Assembly (NCBI GenBank): GCA_000597885.1
Contig: CP004371.1
Span: forward strand, 1,674,001 to 1,738,000
DNA length: 64,000 bases
Direction: 5' to 3'
DNA from: Flammeovirgaceae bacterium 311
Lineage (GTDB): Bacteria; Bacteroidota; Bacteroidia; Cytophagales; Cyclobacteriaceae
The first letter of the stretch is position 1; every line of letters begins with the position of its first letter. Below are positions 44,703 through 53,122 of this stretch, piece by piece. Made by a program: the position numbers and the translations under genes. The notes below the pieces were generated by a model. That model ran no database searches, was not told the origin of the DNA, and saw only the letters and a list, made by a program, of their open reading frames with translations.

Positions 44703-45905
44703 TTACACACTGCTCTTGAGAGGCTTTACAGCCAGGCGTCTGCTGCGGGCTATGTAGAAGTACAGGTAGGAAATCAGGCCGCATAAAACTGCCATGCCAA
44801 TAGACAGCATCACAGCTCCGCTTAAATACTGGAACAAATTACCTTTAATTGTCTCTAATGTTAAACCCTCGTTGAACAGGATGTCATTCTGTGGATTCTT
44901 CATGAACACCCCTCCCAGCAAATAGCTTCCGTAAATGATAAAGGGCACAGTTGGCGGTATACTCACGTGAGCAGCCGTAATAAAGAGCGCTTTGTTAAGC
45001 TTCATCAGGTGTGCCAGCGGAATGCCAATGAGCAGCTGAAATCCCCAGACCGGGAATATCCCCATAAACACACCAAATGCTATTGAGAATGCTTTAATGT
45101 GCAGCGGCTCATTTTTGTCGAAGAAATTCTTCTGGATAAAATTCCGGATGTTTTCGCGGGTAAGTAGTTTAAAGAAGCGTAGTGGAATGTAGTAAAGCAG
45201 GGCCAGTGTTACAAGGTAGGTATTCAGCACACTGATGCGGCTAAAGTCGCGCAGAGGCCTGAAATGTGTAATTCTTTTTTTTCCCGGCTCGTAATGTACC
45301 TGAATGGGAATGTTTTTGACAGGAATACCCCGCCAGGCAGATTTTACAATGGCTTCTATCTCAAACTCAAATAGCCTGGTCTTAAACCTGATGCCCTCCA
45401 TCCTGCGGATGGGGTACAGGCGGTAGCCCGATTGGGTATCGTCCATTTTATGACCGGTTTCTACCCAAAACCAGAAGTTGGAGAACTTATTGCCAAAGCT
45501 GCTTTTGCCTGGTACGTTCTCGCCTTTCATGTTACGGGCGCCAATCACCAGCACCTCCGGATTTTGCTCCAGCTCTGCCAGAAACAGCGGCAGGTCGGAG
45601 GCAAAATGCTGGGCATCGCTGTCAATGGTTATAGCATAATCGTAGCCCATCGCCAGGGCATGGGTAAAGCCATTACGCAATGCCATGCCTTTACCGCTGT
45701 TCTGCTCGTGCCTGATGATGTGAACCTTGTCTGCAAATTGCTCCAGAATTGCATCGGTACTGTCGGTTGCACCATCGTTTACTACAATAAGATCTTCAGT
45801 ATAATGCAGCACATCCTCAATTACCTGTTGTAAGGTACCACCATTGTTGTAGGTAGGAATGATTACACAGCAGTTGTGTTTTTTAAACAACTCTTTCATA
45901 GGCAC
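44703..45905 (-). CDS. GT2 family glycosyltransferase fused to a DUF2062 membrane domain
   Basis: The 400-residue protein has a GT-A glycosyltransferase domain at ~8-230: NNCCVIIPTYNNGGTLQQVI, LIVVNDGATDSTD, YDYAITIDSDAQHF as the DxD-type site. A DUF2062 domain with four hydrophobic helices follows at ~255-385 (FSIAFGVFMGIFPVWGFQLL). It probably adds a sugar to a lipid-linked acceptor at the inner membrane. It is the last gene of the pigment-locus transcription unit, five bases after the hotdog dehydratase gene, so a role in modifying the pigment or a companion lipid is an inference from context. Confidence 0.88.
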   Translation of the reverse strand: MPMKELFKKHNCCVIIPTYNNGGTLQQVIEDVLHYTEDLIVVNDGATDSTDAILEQFADKVHIIRHEQNSGKGMALRNGFTHALAMGYDYAITIDSDAQHFASDLPLFLAELEQNPEVLVIGARNMKGENVPGKSSFGNKFSNFWFWVETGHKMDDTQSGYRLYPIRRMEGIRFKTRLFEFEIEAIVKSAWRGIPVKNIPIQVHYEPGKKRITHFRPLRDFSRISVLNTYLVTLALLYYIPLRFFKLLTRENIRNFIQKNFFDKNEPLHIKAFSIAFGVFMGIFPVWGFQLLIGIPLAHLMKLNKALFITAAHVSIPPTVPFIIYGSYLLGGVFMKNPQNDILFNEGLTLETIKGNLFQYLSGAVMLSIGMAVLCGLISYLYFYIARSRRLAVKPLKSSV

Positions 45906-45910
45906 AGCAA

Positions 45911-46279
45911 CTAACAGGCAAAATTGGCTTTAAGCTTAAAATTGACGGAGCCATCTCCAAGATAAGAGCTTGCTACAATTTTTAGTTCCGCTTCGCTCTC
46001 AACAAGGCTAATTTCAAAAAGAAGAGCAGGTTCAGCCCTCGGGTCCACTACCTTCAGAAATTTCATATGGGCGGCACTCATCAGCCTGCAGGGTTTTTTT
46101 CTGATCTGACCAAGAATTTCCTTTACCATTTCAAGCAAACAAACCCCCGGCAAAACAGGCTGCCCCGGAAAATGCCCGTTAAAAATAGGGCTGGAAGAAT
46201 CAAGCAGTACAAGGGCTTTATAAGCTCCTTCCTCAGTCTTTTCCAGTGTGTTCAGTGTGTAAAGTTTATCTTTCAGCAT
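45911..46279 (-). CDS. FabZ-like 3-hydroxyacyl-ACP dehydratase
   Basis: The 122-residue hotdog-fold protein has the FabZ/FabA-type motif SPIFNGHFPGQPVLPGVCLLEM, with catalytic His in GHFPG and the helix that would carry the acidic partner. It would remove water from 3-hydroxyacyl-ACP intermediates to give the conjugated double bonds of the polyene chain. It overlaps the preceding lipoprotein gene by 14 bases. Confidence 0.85.
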   Translation of the reverse strand: MLKDKLYTLNTLEKTEEGAYKALVLLDSSSPIFNGHFPGQPVLPGVCLLEMVKEILGQIRKKPCRLMSAAHMKFLKVVDPRAEPALLFEISLVESEAELKIVASSYLGDGSVNFKLKANFAC

Positions 46280-46928
46280 CTATTACCTTTAACAGATTTA
46301 ACTCCAGGCCCAGATCAATATTCCTGTGCTTCAGCGCTATTCCCTGCGGAATATCGCCCTCTTCGTTATACAAAAACTGAACTTTAGTTTTAACAGGATT
46401 TAAAAAGCCCCTGTTTTCAGCATACATAACCCTGCCATTATCACTATTGGTTTTTATCTGTAAATTGGAAGAACCCTTTACTTTGTAGGTAAGCACATTT
46501 CCCTCCTGCTTCTGAAGCTTTACCCTGCGGGGATTATCCAAAGCACTAAGCATCAGCACCCGAAAGTCACGCTCCAGCATTTTCTCAACCTTACTATTAT
46601 TAAGCTGCTTAAAGGTTTTTACCCAGTGAATTCCCTCATCATTCAGCCTGAACTCCATGAGACTTACCCCAAATTTAGAAAGCAACACCACATGATACTC
46701 TGAAGGCTGCAGCCTTTTTAACACCAGCAATCCGCTGGCATTAAACTCTTTATACTGAAAAGTAGCATTATACAACAACCCGCCTGCTACACCGGCCAGG
46801 TAAGACTGTGGCTTTACTGCTCCCTCTGGTATTTTTGCAGTGCTGCAGGCAATACCTCCCAGCTGGAGTAGCATGAAGCACAGGACCAGCAGTGCACTAC
46901 TTTTTCTTTTTCGAAACAAAGATATCAT
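46266..46928 (-). CDS. Lipoprotein of the pigment locus
   Basis: The 220-residue protein starts with a basic N-terminus and a lipobox (GGIAC near residue 28). The mature part (~190 residues) is a beta-rich domain (EFNASGLLVLKRLQPSEYHV, LMEFRLNDEGIHWVKTFKQL, GNVLTYKVKGSSNLQIKTN). The pairing with a LolA-like gene makes a LolB-like role plausible, but I cannot confirm homology. The gene overlaps the LolA-like 3' end by 32 bases, so translation may be coupled. Confidence 0.7.
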   Translation of the reverse strand: MISLFRKRKSSALLVLCFMLLQLGGIACSTAKIPEGAVKPQSYLAGVAGGLLYNATFQYKEFNASGLLVLKRLQPSEYHVVLLSKFGVSLMEFRLNDEGIHWVKTFKQLNNSKVEKMLERDFRVLMLSALDNPRRVKLQKQEGNVLTYKVKGSSNLQIKTNSDNGRVMYAENRGFLNPVKTKVQFLYNEEGDIPQGIALKHRNIDLGLELNLLKVIDAER

Positions 46929-47544
46929 CAGAAATGCTTTCGTTCAGCCTGGTGTTGCGGAAAGTGATCAGGGTGTAATCATCTTCAGGTTCTATCAGTT
47001 TTATTTTTGCAACCGTATAATTTACTTTATCAAAATATACATCGATACCTTTCAGGAATTTCTTCATCTGTTCCTCCTTTGGCTGCAGCTTTGCCTGATA
47101 GTGATTTTTACTTTCCAGGTACTGTATGGTAAAGCGCTCTTCGTCCAGAATGTTTCCCTGCACACTGTTCACGATCAGCTCGTTAATTTGCATAAAGGCC
47201 TGGCTGGAAGCAATATCGAAAGAATTTTCTTTCCCCTGGTCGTTAATAATGAGTTCATTGCCATTCAGTATAATGGCGTATTGGTAGGGAGTGGTATACG
47301 CCCATTTAAGCAGGTTTGGTTTCTTGAACTGGATGTTTCCTTCCGACTCTATTTTATTAGCCAGAATTGCCAGGTATTTCTCCTGGCTGAAGGATGCTTT
47401 TATGGAGGTGGTAGCAGCAGCCATTTTGGCAAGGCCGGCACGGAATGCAACTACATCTTTCATGGGGGTGAACTCTTCTTTGCCGGTTTGAAAAGAGCAG
47501 ACCATCACCGCCAGCAGGAACAGGAGTATATTTCTGTAAATCAT
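46897..47544 (-). CDS. LolA-like outer-membrane lipoprotein carrier
   Basis: The 215-residue protein has a signal peptide (MIYRNILLFLLAVMVCSFQT) and a LolA-type half-barrel: TSIKASFSQEKYLAILANKI at ~45-65, LLKWAYTTPYQYAIILNGNE, DVYFDKVNYTVAKIKLIEPE and DYTLITFRNTRLNESI near the end. LolA-fold proteins shuttle lipidated molecules through the periplasm. Inside a pigment cluster it most likely carries the hydrophobic pigment or its acyl carrier to the outer membrane. It is 63 bases after the deacetylase. Confidence 0.82.
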   Translation of the reverse strand: MIYRNILLFLLAVMVCSFQTGKEEFTPMKDVVAFRAGLAKMAAATTSIKASFSQEKYLAILANKIESEGNIQFKKPNLLKWAYTTPYQYAIILNGNELIINDQGKENSFDIASSQAFMQINELIVNSVQGNILDEERFTIQYLESKNHYQAKLQPKEEQMKKFLKGIDVYFDKVNYTVAKIKLIEPEDDYTLITFRNTRLNESISDDIFVSKKKK

Positions 47545-47607
47545 TTTGCTCTAAGTAGATTGAAGTGTGGTACGTAAACAGGAGCCGGTACAGGCTCCAC
47601 ACCTATA

Positions 47608-48366
47608 TTATTTTGTAATAAGCTCATGCGCCTGTATATAGCGATAGTGTTGCTGGCTGGTATGAGCCAGAATAGCATCCAGGATCTTCGGAGTGTTTTC
47701 CCTGTCGTCGTGCAGCAGCAGCACCGCACCCGGACCTATCCGGGCAAGCACCCGCTCTACCACTTTCTGGTGGTCTTTTGTGGAAGTATCAAAAGAGCGG
47801 ATGTTCCAGCCAATTACCTGCATGCGGCATGCCTTAGCAGCCCCGGCAATATTTGGGTTAAGCACCCCATAGGGGGGCCTGAACAAGCTGCACTCCTCTC
47901 CAGTGAGCTCCCTGATCAATGCATTGGTTCTCTGGATTTCCTCCACCACCCTCTTCTTCCCGAATATCGAGAACAGATTGCTATGGGTGTAGGAATGGTT
48001 GCCTATACGGTGGCCTTTGCCTTTAATCATTTGTACTAATTCTTTATTGCGGGCCATACGTTCACCTATACAAAAAAAGGTGGCAGTAGCACCCCATTTC
48101 TCCAGCACCTCCAGCACTGCCGGTGTATGTTCGGCAGAGGGGCCATCATCGAAGGTAAGAGCAATGGTATTTCCCTTTCCGCTGGTGTAGCTCCTGGTAA
48201 AGAAATTCAGGCTCATGCTCGAGGAACCAGCCACCACCAGCAGTATGTACAGCAAAGTAAGGGCCAGATATGCCCATAGAGAGAGGTCCAGGAAGAAATA
48301 GTCTGCCAACAGCAGCAGGAACATCAGCAGCAGGAAGCTGTTGCGTACCATTACAAAGACCGACAT
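47608..48366 (-). CDS. Polysaccharide deacetylase (NodB domain) family protein
   Basis: The 252-residue protein has two N-terminal hydrophobic helices (~8-50) and a NodB domain with metal-site Asp pair in ALTFDDGPSAEHT, the His motif HRIGNHSYTHSNLF, RPPYG, and GAVLLLHDDRENT near the end. Typical members de-N-acetylate sugars; in this locus the target is unknown. Its start overlaps the stop of the chain-length-factor-like gene by 16 bases (Met-6 is an alternative start at 48351). Confidence 0.85.
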   Translation of the reverse strand: MSVFVMVRNSFLLLMFLLLLADYFFLDLSLWAYLALTLLYILLVVAGSSSMSLNFFTRSYTSGKGNTIALTFDDGPSAEHTPAVLEVLEKWGATATFFCIGERMARNKELVQMIKGKGHRIGNHSYTHSNLFSIFGKKRVVEEIQRTNALIRELTGEECSLFRPPYGVLNPNIAGAAKACRMQVIGWNIRSFDTSTKDHQKVVERVLARIGPGAVLLLHDDRENTPKILDAILAHTSQQHYRYIQAHELITK

Positions 48367-49448
48367 GAGGAGAGCAGCATAAGTGAATGATATTTCCCCT
48401 GGCTCCGGTTGTAGATCAGGATCTTCTGCAGGGGCTCCTTTACTTCACCTTTCACAAGGGTGCCGGCAAACAGCTGCTGCCGCTGCAGCATAGCTGCCGC
48501 CAGGTGCAGCCCAAAAGCCGATGCCGTGAAATACTCCCCGCAAAGATGCTTAAAGCGTAGTAGTGGAATTTGATTGAACAGCTTTTTTCCCAGTGCTTCA
48601 TAGACAGCATCATCCTGCCGGTTGCCGGTAAAGCCCATCAGCACTGCATCGAGTTTACTGGCTGTTGTTCCGCACTGCTTTAAAAAAGCTTCTGTCTTTT
48701 CTGCTACCTCCTCGTCTGTGGCTGCTGCGTAAAAGGAATGGAGGCCCTCAATACAGGCCAGTGCAGTGCTTTCAGGGGTTCCGGAAAGGGTAAAGAAGGT
48801 AGCTCCTTCGCCCCAGGCAGGCCGCTGGCCTGTAGTTTGCACATCAGGGTTACTGTTCTCTGCTTTGCCTGCACAATCCAGCTGTTCCAGGATACCGAAC
48901 AAGGTGGGAGTTACTTCGTCTACACCTCCCAGAAGTACCTGCGACACCCCTTCACTGATCTGCAGCAGGGCATCTTCCAGGGCACGCTCAAAAGAAAAGC
49001 CCCGCTGCACAAACGTAAAGTTGTGGTGCGGGCACCCCAGCAAAAGGGCAATTTGCCCGGCAATTGTATTGTGTGTTGATTGTATAAAAGCCGTTGGTGA
49101 CAAAAGACCTTCACGGGTCTCTACAATCTCAGCAAGAAATTTCTCGGTATCCTGCAGGCATCCCAGACCCGTACCCACAATAATGGCACCCGGCAGAGCT
49201 TCCGCTCCGGGCCCGGCTCCTGCCGGCTCCTGCCCGCTATGCTCCAGGCTTTTTCTGGCAGTGGCCACACTCATTTTAATAATGCGGGCCATGCGGCGCG
49301 AAAGTTTAGGGTCGATGTACTGCCTGTAGTCGGGCTCCAGTGCAGCCAGGTAAGCCTGACCGGGCACCACGAGCTGCTGCAGGTAGTGCTCCTGCTCAAA
49401 AGTAGGCTGTGGCGATATGGCTGATGTACCGGTAATGTATGCCCGCAT
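48351..49448 (-). CDS. Ketosynthase-like protein with active-site Cys replaced by Gln (chain-length factor-like)
   Basis: The 365-residue thiolase-fold protein aligns with beta-ketoacyl synthases but has lost the catalytic triad. The Cys site reads HNFTFVQRGFSF, with Gln-148 where Cys is expected. The NAHGTGT-type His site reads LMGFTGNRQDD, and the GHTLGAAG site reads CGEYFTASAFG. Loss of the Cys with Gln in its place is the hallmark of chain-length factors (KS-beta) in type II polyketide and aryl-polyene systems. It should pair with the intact ketosynthase encoded immediately upstream at 49455. Confidence 0.85.
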   Translation of the reverse strand: MRAYITGTSAISPQPTFEQEHYLQQLVVPGQAYLAALEPDYRQYIDPKLSRRMARIIKMSVATARKSLEHSGQEPAGAGPGAEALPGAIIVGTGLGCLQDTEKFLAEIVETREGLLSPTAFIQSTHNTIAGQIALLLGCPHHNFTFVQRGFSFERALEDALLQISEGVSQVLLGGVDEVTPTLFGILEQLDCAGKAENSNPDVQTTGQRPAWGEGATFFTLSGTPESTALACIEGLHSFYAAATDEEVAEKTEAFLKQCGTTASKLDAVLMGFTGNRQDDAVYEALGKKLFNQIPLLRFKHLCGEYFTASAFGLHLAAAMLQRQQLFAGTLVKGEVKEPLQKILIYNRSQGKYHSLMLLSSCRSL

Positions 49449-49454
49449 ATTGTA

Positions 49455-50657
49455 TTAGCGCGTAAATAATAAGGATGTACAATTGCCCCCAAAACCAAAT
49501 GAATTGGATAGTACCGTATTTACCTCTTTTCCTGCCACCAGCTGCTGTAGCGGTGCAGTAGCAAGCACCTCCATAGGCTGCTCCAGGTTCAGGTTCGGGT
49601 ATTTCAGGTGGTGGTTAATGGCCAGTACCGAGAATACCGCTTCAATACCACCCGCCGCTCCCAGGGTATGTCCCGTATATGATTTTGTAGAGCTGTAATC
49701 GGGTATACCGGCGCCAAACATTGCCTGCAGGGCCATGCTTTCGGATAGATCGTTGTTGGCAGTACCGGTGCCATGGGCATTTACATAATCGATCTTAAGA
49801 TTTAGATTGCCTGCTACTTCAAGTGCCTTTTTCATGGCCAGGTAAGCACCTTTGCCCTCCGGCGAAGAGGCCGTCTGGTGGTAGGCGTCGTTGGTATTCC
49901 CCCAGCCAATCAGTTCTGCCAGCACTTTTGCGTTGCGTTTTTCTACTGCTTCTTCTGATTCCAGCAACAGGTAAGCGGCTCCTTCGCCCAGGTTCAGGCC
50001 CATACGGTTTACATCGAACGGCCTGCACCAGTGAGGGTCCAGGATCTTCAGGGAATTAAAACCATTGAGGGTGAATACCGCCAGGGCATCGGTGCCTCCG
50101 GCTAGTATGCTTTGGGCTGCACCTGCCCTGATGAGCCTGCCCGCCTGCATAATGGCATTGGCCGAAGAAGAGCAGGCCGTACTGATTGTGCTCAGGTGAC
50201 TGGTAATGCCGAGCCCATCGGCAATGAGTTCGGTAGAGCTGCCACAGTCATGCCCGGCAAAGGCTTTGGCGTAATTCTGAATTTCTCCTTTCAGTAAAGC
50301 ACCATAATGTTGTTCTGAAACATCCATACCCCCTACCGAGGTACCACTGATCAGGCCGGTGGCCCCCAGCTCCTGCCTTGACAGGCCGGCAGACTGTGCT
50401 GCTTCTTTTGCCGCCAGCATACCCATCAGGGCTGTTCTGGACAAGCCTGCCGAAGGAGAAATACCTGCCCATTCTGCAAGTTCTGCATTGGAAGCCTTTA
50501 CCTCGCCGGTTACCAGTTCATGTTTGTGCAGGGTGTTCAGGTGTTGGGAGTGGGCAATACCTGTCCGGCCACTCTTTAGAGCGGCTAGGTTCGCTTCTAC
50601 TCCCCTGCCCAGGGCCGATATGATGCCCCAGCCCGTAACAAACACCCGAATGGCCAT
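49455..50657 (-). CDS. Beta-ketoacyl-ACP synthase, catalytic
   Basis: The 400-residue ketosynthase has all three catalytic residues: Cys-162 in STISTACSSSANAI, His in NAHGTGTANND and His in TKSYTGHTLGAAGG. It extends the chain on ACP by decarboxylative condensation with malonyl-ACP. The CLF-like gene starts six bases after its stop, as expected for a KS/CLF pair. Its own start is three bases after the ACP stop. Confidence 0.92.
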   Translation of the reverse strand: MAIRVFVTGWGIISALGRGVEANLAALKSGRTGIAHSQHLNTLHKHELVTGEVKASNAELAEWAGISPSAGLSRTALMGMLAAKEAAQSAGLSRQELGATGLISGTSVGGMDVSEQHYGALLKGEIQNYAKAFAGHDCGSSTELIADGLGITSHLSTISTACSSSANAIMQAGRLIRAGAAQSILAGGTDALAVFTLNGFNSLKILDPHWCRPFDVNRMGLNLGEGAAYLLLESEEAVEKRNAKVLAELIGWGNTNDAYHQTASSPEGKGAYLAMKKALEVAGNLNLKIDYVNAHGTGTANNDLSESMALQAMFGAGIPDYSSTKSYTGHTLGAAGGIEAVFSVLAINHHLKYPNLNLEQPMEVLATAPLQQLVAGKEVNTVLSNSFGFGGNCTSLLFTR

Positions 50658-50660
50658 ACT

Positions 50661-50915
50661 TTATTTGCGGTTTTGTTCAATATAGCTGGCCATGCTGTTA
50701 ACAGACTGAAAAACTTTCCGGCCTTCTTCAGGATTGTCTATCCTGACACCATAATTTTTTTCCAGCAGTACAATCAGCTCCAGGGCATCGATAGAATCAA
50801 GGCCTACAGCACCTCCAAACAGGGGTTCACTGTCGCTAATATCCTGCGGCTGCAGATCTTCCAGATTCAGCTGTTCTATGATATCTTTCTTTAGTTGTTC
50901 GGTTAACTCACTCAT
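50661..50915 (-). CDS. Acyl carrier protein
   Basis: The 84-residue acidic four-helix protein has the phosphopantetheine attachment Ser in GLDSIDALELIVLLE. It carries the growing chain for the adjacent ketosynthases and should be activated by the AcpS encoded at 62071. Its short spacing to the ketosynthase gene (three bases) points to coordinated expression. A second ACP is encoded at 54460. Confidence 0.93.
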   Translation of the reverse strand: MSELTEQLKKDIIEQLNLEDLQPQDISDSEPLFGGAVGLDSIDALELIVLLEKNYGVRIDNPEEGRKVFQSVNSMASYIEQNRK

Positions 50916-50931
50916 CTTATACAGGTGCTGT

Positions 50932-51546
50932 TTAGATAAAAAGATTGTCGAATTTACGCATTACCACGCTTTTGGCAGCAGCCTTTTCTACTAAAAACAA
51001 ACGTGCAACATAATTCCCGGCCTTATAATCTACCCAGCCGGTAATACATTGCTCGTACCCCTCCTGCTCAAATAAATGCTGCACATAGTTGTACAAAAAC
51101 TCCCCGTCGGGCTCCAGCATCAGGAAGCAGGAGTTTTCTCCTGTAATCTGGTGCCTGATGCAGATTTCTCCCAGCATAATATTGGGCAGGGTATACACAA
51201 ACACAGCCGGGCTGGGAAAGTAGTTACTGCTGTCTTTATAGGTCTCGTAATGCTGCAGGTCGGAGGCCACCGATGAACTTCTGTTTCCCAGGATAAGGGC
51301 TATATCGGCTCCTTCCGCCCTGCTGTCTGTTTTATTTTCCATCAGCAGCGCTTCACTTGCCAGAAAAGCCAGCTTACACAGCTCATCCATTTTATAGAAC
51401 TTCGAATAAGCCGGGTTCAGGAAACGGTAAGCTTCTTTAGCGAATTGGGCAAAAGGCTCCTGTGTGGCATTGGCAAGTAACAGGCTCCCGTTTTTGTACA
51501 AGCCTTTTTCGTTGAGTTCACTATATGCCGTAATCCTTAAATCCAT
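50932..51546 (-). CDS. Half-size ketosynthase-like protein
   Basis: The 204-residue protein resembles only the first half of a ketosynthase: YKMDELCKLAFLASEALL, IALILGNRSSSVASDLQHY, SPAVFVYTLPNIMLGEICIR and GENSCFLMLEPDG. The last block sits at the nucleophile elbow, but the position of Cys appears to hold Met, and the C-terminal His-bearing half is missing. It is therefore not an active synthase alone. Its reading frame and neighbours are intact (ACP 16 bases downstream, ketosynthase overlapping by 10 bases upstream), so it looks like a conserved component rather than a pseudogene. A scaffold or substrate-guiding role is an inference. Confidence 0.75.
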   Translation of the reverse strand: MDLRITAYSELNEKGLYKNGSLLLANATQEPFAQFAKEAYRFLNPAYSKFYKMDELCKLAFLASEALLMENKTDSRAEGADIALILGNRSSSVASDLQHYETYKDSSNYFPSPAVFVYTLPNIMLGEICIRHQITGENSCFLMLEPDGEFLYNYVQHLFEQEGYEQCITGWVDYKAGNYVARLFLVEKAAAKSVVMRKFDNLFI

Positions 51547-52691
51547 GCTTTGCCATAGATTACGGCGGCATTGCAGCCCCCAAAACCCGATCCAGTTTTC
51601 AGAACATACTGCAACTGTGCCGGCTGCTGGTTTTCCTGCAGCACATTTAGATCCCTGCTTACGCCAGACACTGCATACCCTAAGGATTTCACCAGCTGCT
51701 GATGATTCAGCTGCCAGATGGTCATGATGGATTCTACCACACCGGCGGCTCCCAGGGTATGCCCAAAGTAGCCCTTGAGGCTGTTGAGCGGCAGCGCCTC
51801 TAACCCAAGATCATTAAAGGCAACGGCTTCCATCTCATCATTAAAAAGGGTGGCCGTACCATGTGCATTGATGTAGCCCAGCTCGCTGACGGGCAGACCT
51901 GCGCTTTTTATAGCTCCGTTCACCGCTATTTTAAGACCTTTTCCGGTACGGGAGGGGCCGGATATATGGTTTGCATCATTAGACTGCCCCCCTCCTGCAA
52001 TCAGCGCCAGTGAACTTTTGTTGGTGTTGAGCAGCGGATCCTTGCTGATGAGCATGGTACCTACTGCTTCGCCCAGGTTTATTCCCCTGCGGTCGGCATC
52101 GTAGGGCTTGCAGGGTTCTTCGCTGAGGGCTTTCAGGCACTGGAAGCCCGAGAGGATAAATTTATCGAGCAGATCGCCTCCAGACACCAGCACATGGTCG
52201 TAGCGCCCCATGCAGATCAGCTTTTTTGCTACAAGAATGGCCGATACGCCCGAGATACAGGCATTGGATACCACCACCGGCGCATTGGCTAAGCCAAAAA
52301 ACCGGCCAATGGACCCGGCCATGGCAGGTAGTTCCAAACGTTCGGCACCAATAGCTCCAGGCTGCTCCACTCCCAGCAGGTCAATGTTTCCTTTGGTGCT
52401 GGAGATCACTAATGCCAGCCTTTCTTTCCTGATGCCCGGCACTGTATCCAGCACTGCCTGAATGGAACGGATAAAGCCTTTTTCCAGGCGGGTATAGCAG
52501 TGGGCAGCCTCTGCCTCGAATGGTTCCTGGAGCAGATCTCCGGTCCAGGCAGCATAAAGGGGCTCCGGAAAAAGGGGTCCTGCTTTTATTTTCTGTATAG
52601 CGCTTTCACCACGCAGCAAAGCCCTAAAGTTCTGATGGGTATCAGATCCAAGGGGGCTGATGATGTTATCGGCAACAGAATAAATTTTCAA
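51537..52691 (-). CDS. Beta-ketoacyl-ACP synthase, catalytic
   Basis: About 384 residues if translation begins at the TTG codon at 52691 (LKIYSVADNIISPLG), which gives the family-typical N-terminus. An ATG at 52736 in the same frame would add 15 residues and overlap the thioesterase gene by 34 bases. The catalytic set is present: Cys in VVSNACISGVSAI, His in NAHGTATLFND and His in KGYFGHTLGAAG. It is the second complete ketosynthase of the locus. The TTG start, if real, may keep its expression lower than that of its neighbours. Confidence 0.88.
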   Translation of the reverse strand: MKIYSVADNIISPLGSDTHQNFRALLRGESAIQKIKAGPLFPEPLYAAWTGDLLQEPFEAEAAHCYTRLEKGFIRSIQAVLDTVPGIRKERLALVISSTKGNIDLLGVEQPGAIGAERLELPAMAGSIGRFFGLANAPVVVSNACISGVSAILVAKKLICMGRYDHVLVSGGDLLDKFILSGFQCLKALSEEPCKPYDADRRGINLGEAVGTMLISKDPLLNTNKSSLALIAGGGQSNDANHISGPSRTGKGLKIAVNGAIKSAGLPVSELGYINAHGTATLFNDEMEAVAFNDLGLEALPLNSLKGYFGHTLGAAGVVESIMTIWQLNHQQLVKSLGYAVSGVSRDLNVLQENQQPAQLQYVLKTGSGFGGCNAAVIYGKAWI

Positions 52692-52702
52692 GGCAGTTGA
52701 GG

Positions 52703-53122
52703 CTAGGCGGGCAGCAGCCCTCTTTCTTTTTTCCACTGAACAAAAAACTCGGGCACTGTTAAGTGCAGCTCGCGCTCCTTTGTAAGGAACACCTGCTCAG
52801 AGCTTCCGGTGGCGTACACATCGCCACTCTCCTTATTGTAGAGCTTGTATTCAAATACAATTTTAGCAGCTGGCGTATCTACAAAGCTGGTTTCGATCGT
52901 CAGCGGACCGTTATACTCAATCGGCTTTTTATAGCTGCAGTTAATGTTTACGATGGGAATGAAAAAACCCTTTTCATACACATCCATATACCCCAGGCTA
53001 TGCTCACGGCCAAAGGCCTCACGTCCGTCTTCAAAGTACTTGATGTAGTGGCCGTGCCAGACTATGCCCATGCTGTCTACTTCGCTGAAGCGGACTTCTG
53101 TTTCTTTTATGTTTTTCAGCAT
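52703..53122 (-). CDS. Acyl-CoA/ACP thioesterase (4-hydroxybenzoyl-CoA type hotdog)
   Basis: The true product is about 139 residues from Met 53122, whose ATG overlaps the stop of the dehydratase gene (TAATG). It has the 4HBT signature VRFSEVDSMGIVWHGHYIKYFEDGR, with the catalytic Asp in EVDSMG, and later KKPIEYNGPLTIETSFV. Such enzymes release acyl chains from CoA or ACP. In a polyene pathway it may free the finished chain or edit stalled intermediates. An upstream Met at 53158 is less likely. Confidence 0.85.
   Translation of the reverse strand: MLKNIKETEVRFSEVDSMGIVWHGHYIKYFEDGREAFGREHSLGYMDVYEKGFFIPIVNINCSYKKPIEYNGPLTIETSFVDTPAAKIVFEYKLYNKESGDVYATGSSEQVFLTKERELHLTVPEFFVQWKKERGLLPA

Noticed and set aside
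50932-51546. Pseudogene interpretation of the half-size ketosynthase
   Set aside because: Clean frame, tight operon spacing and no leftover C-terminal half downstream argue for a functional short protein.
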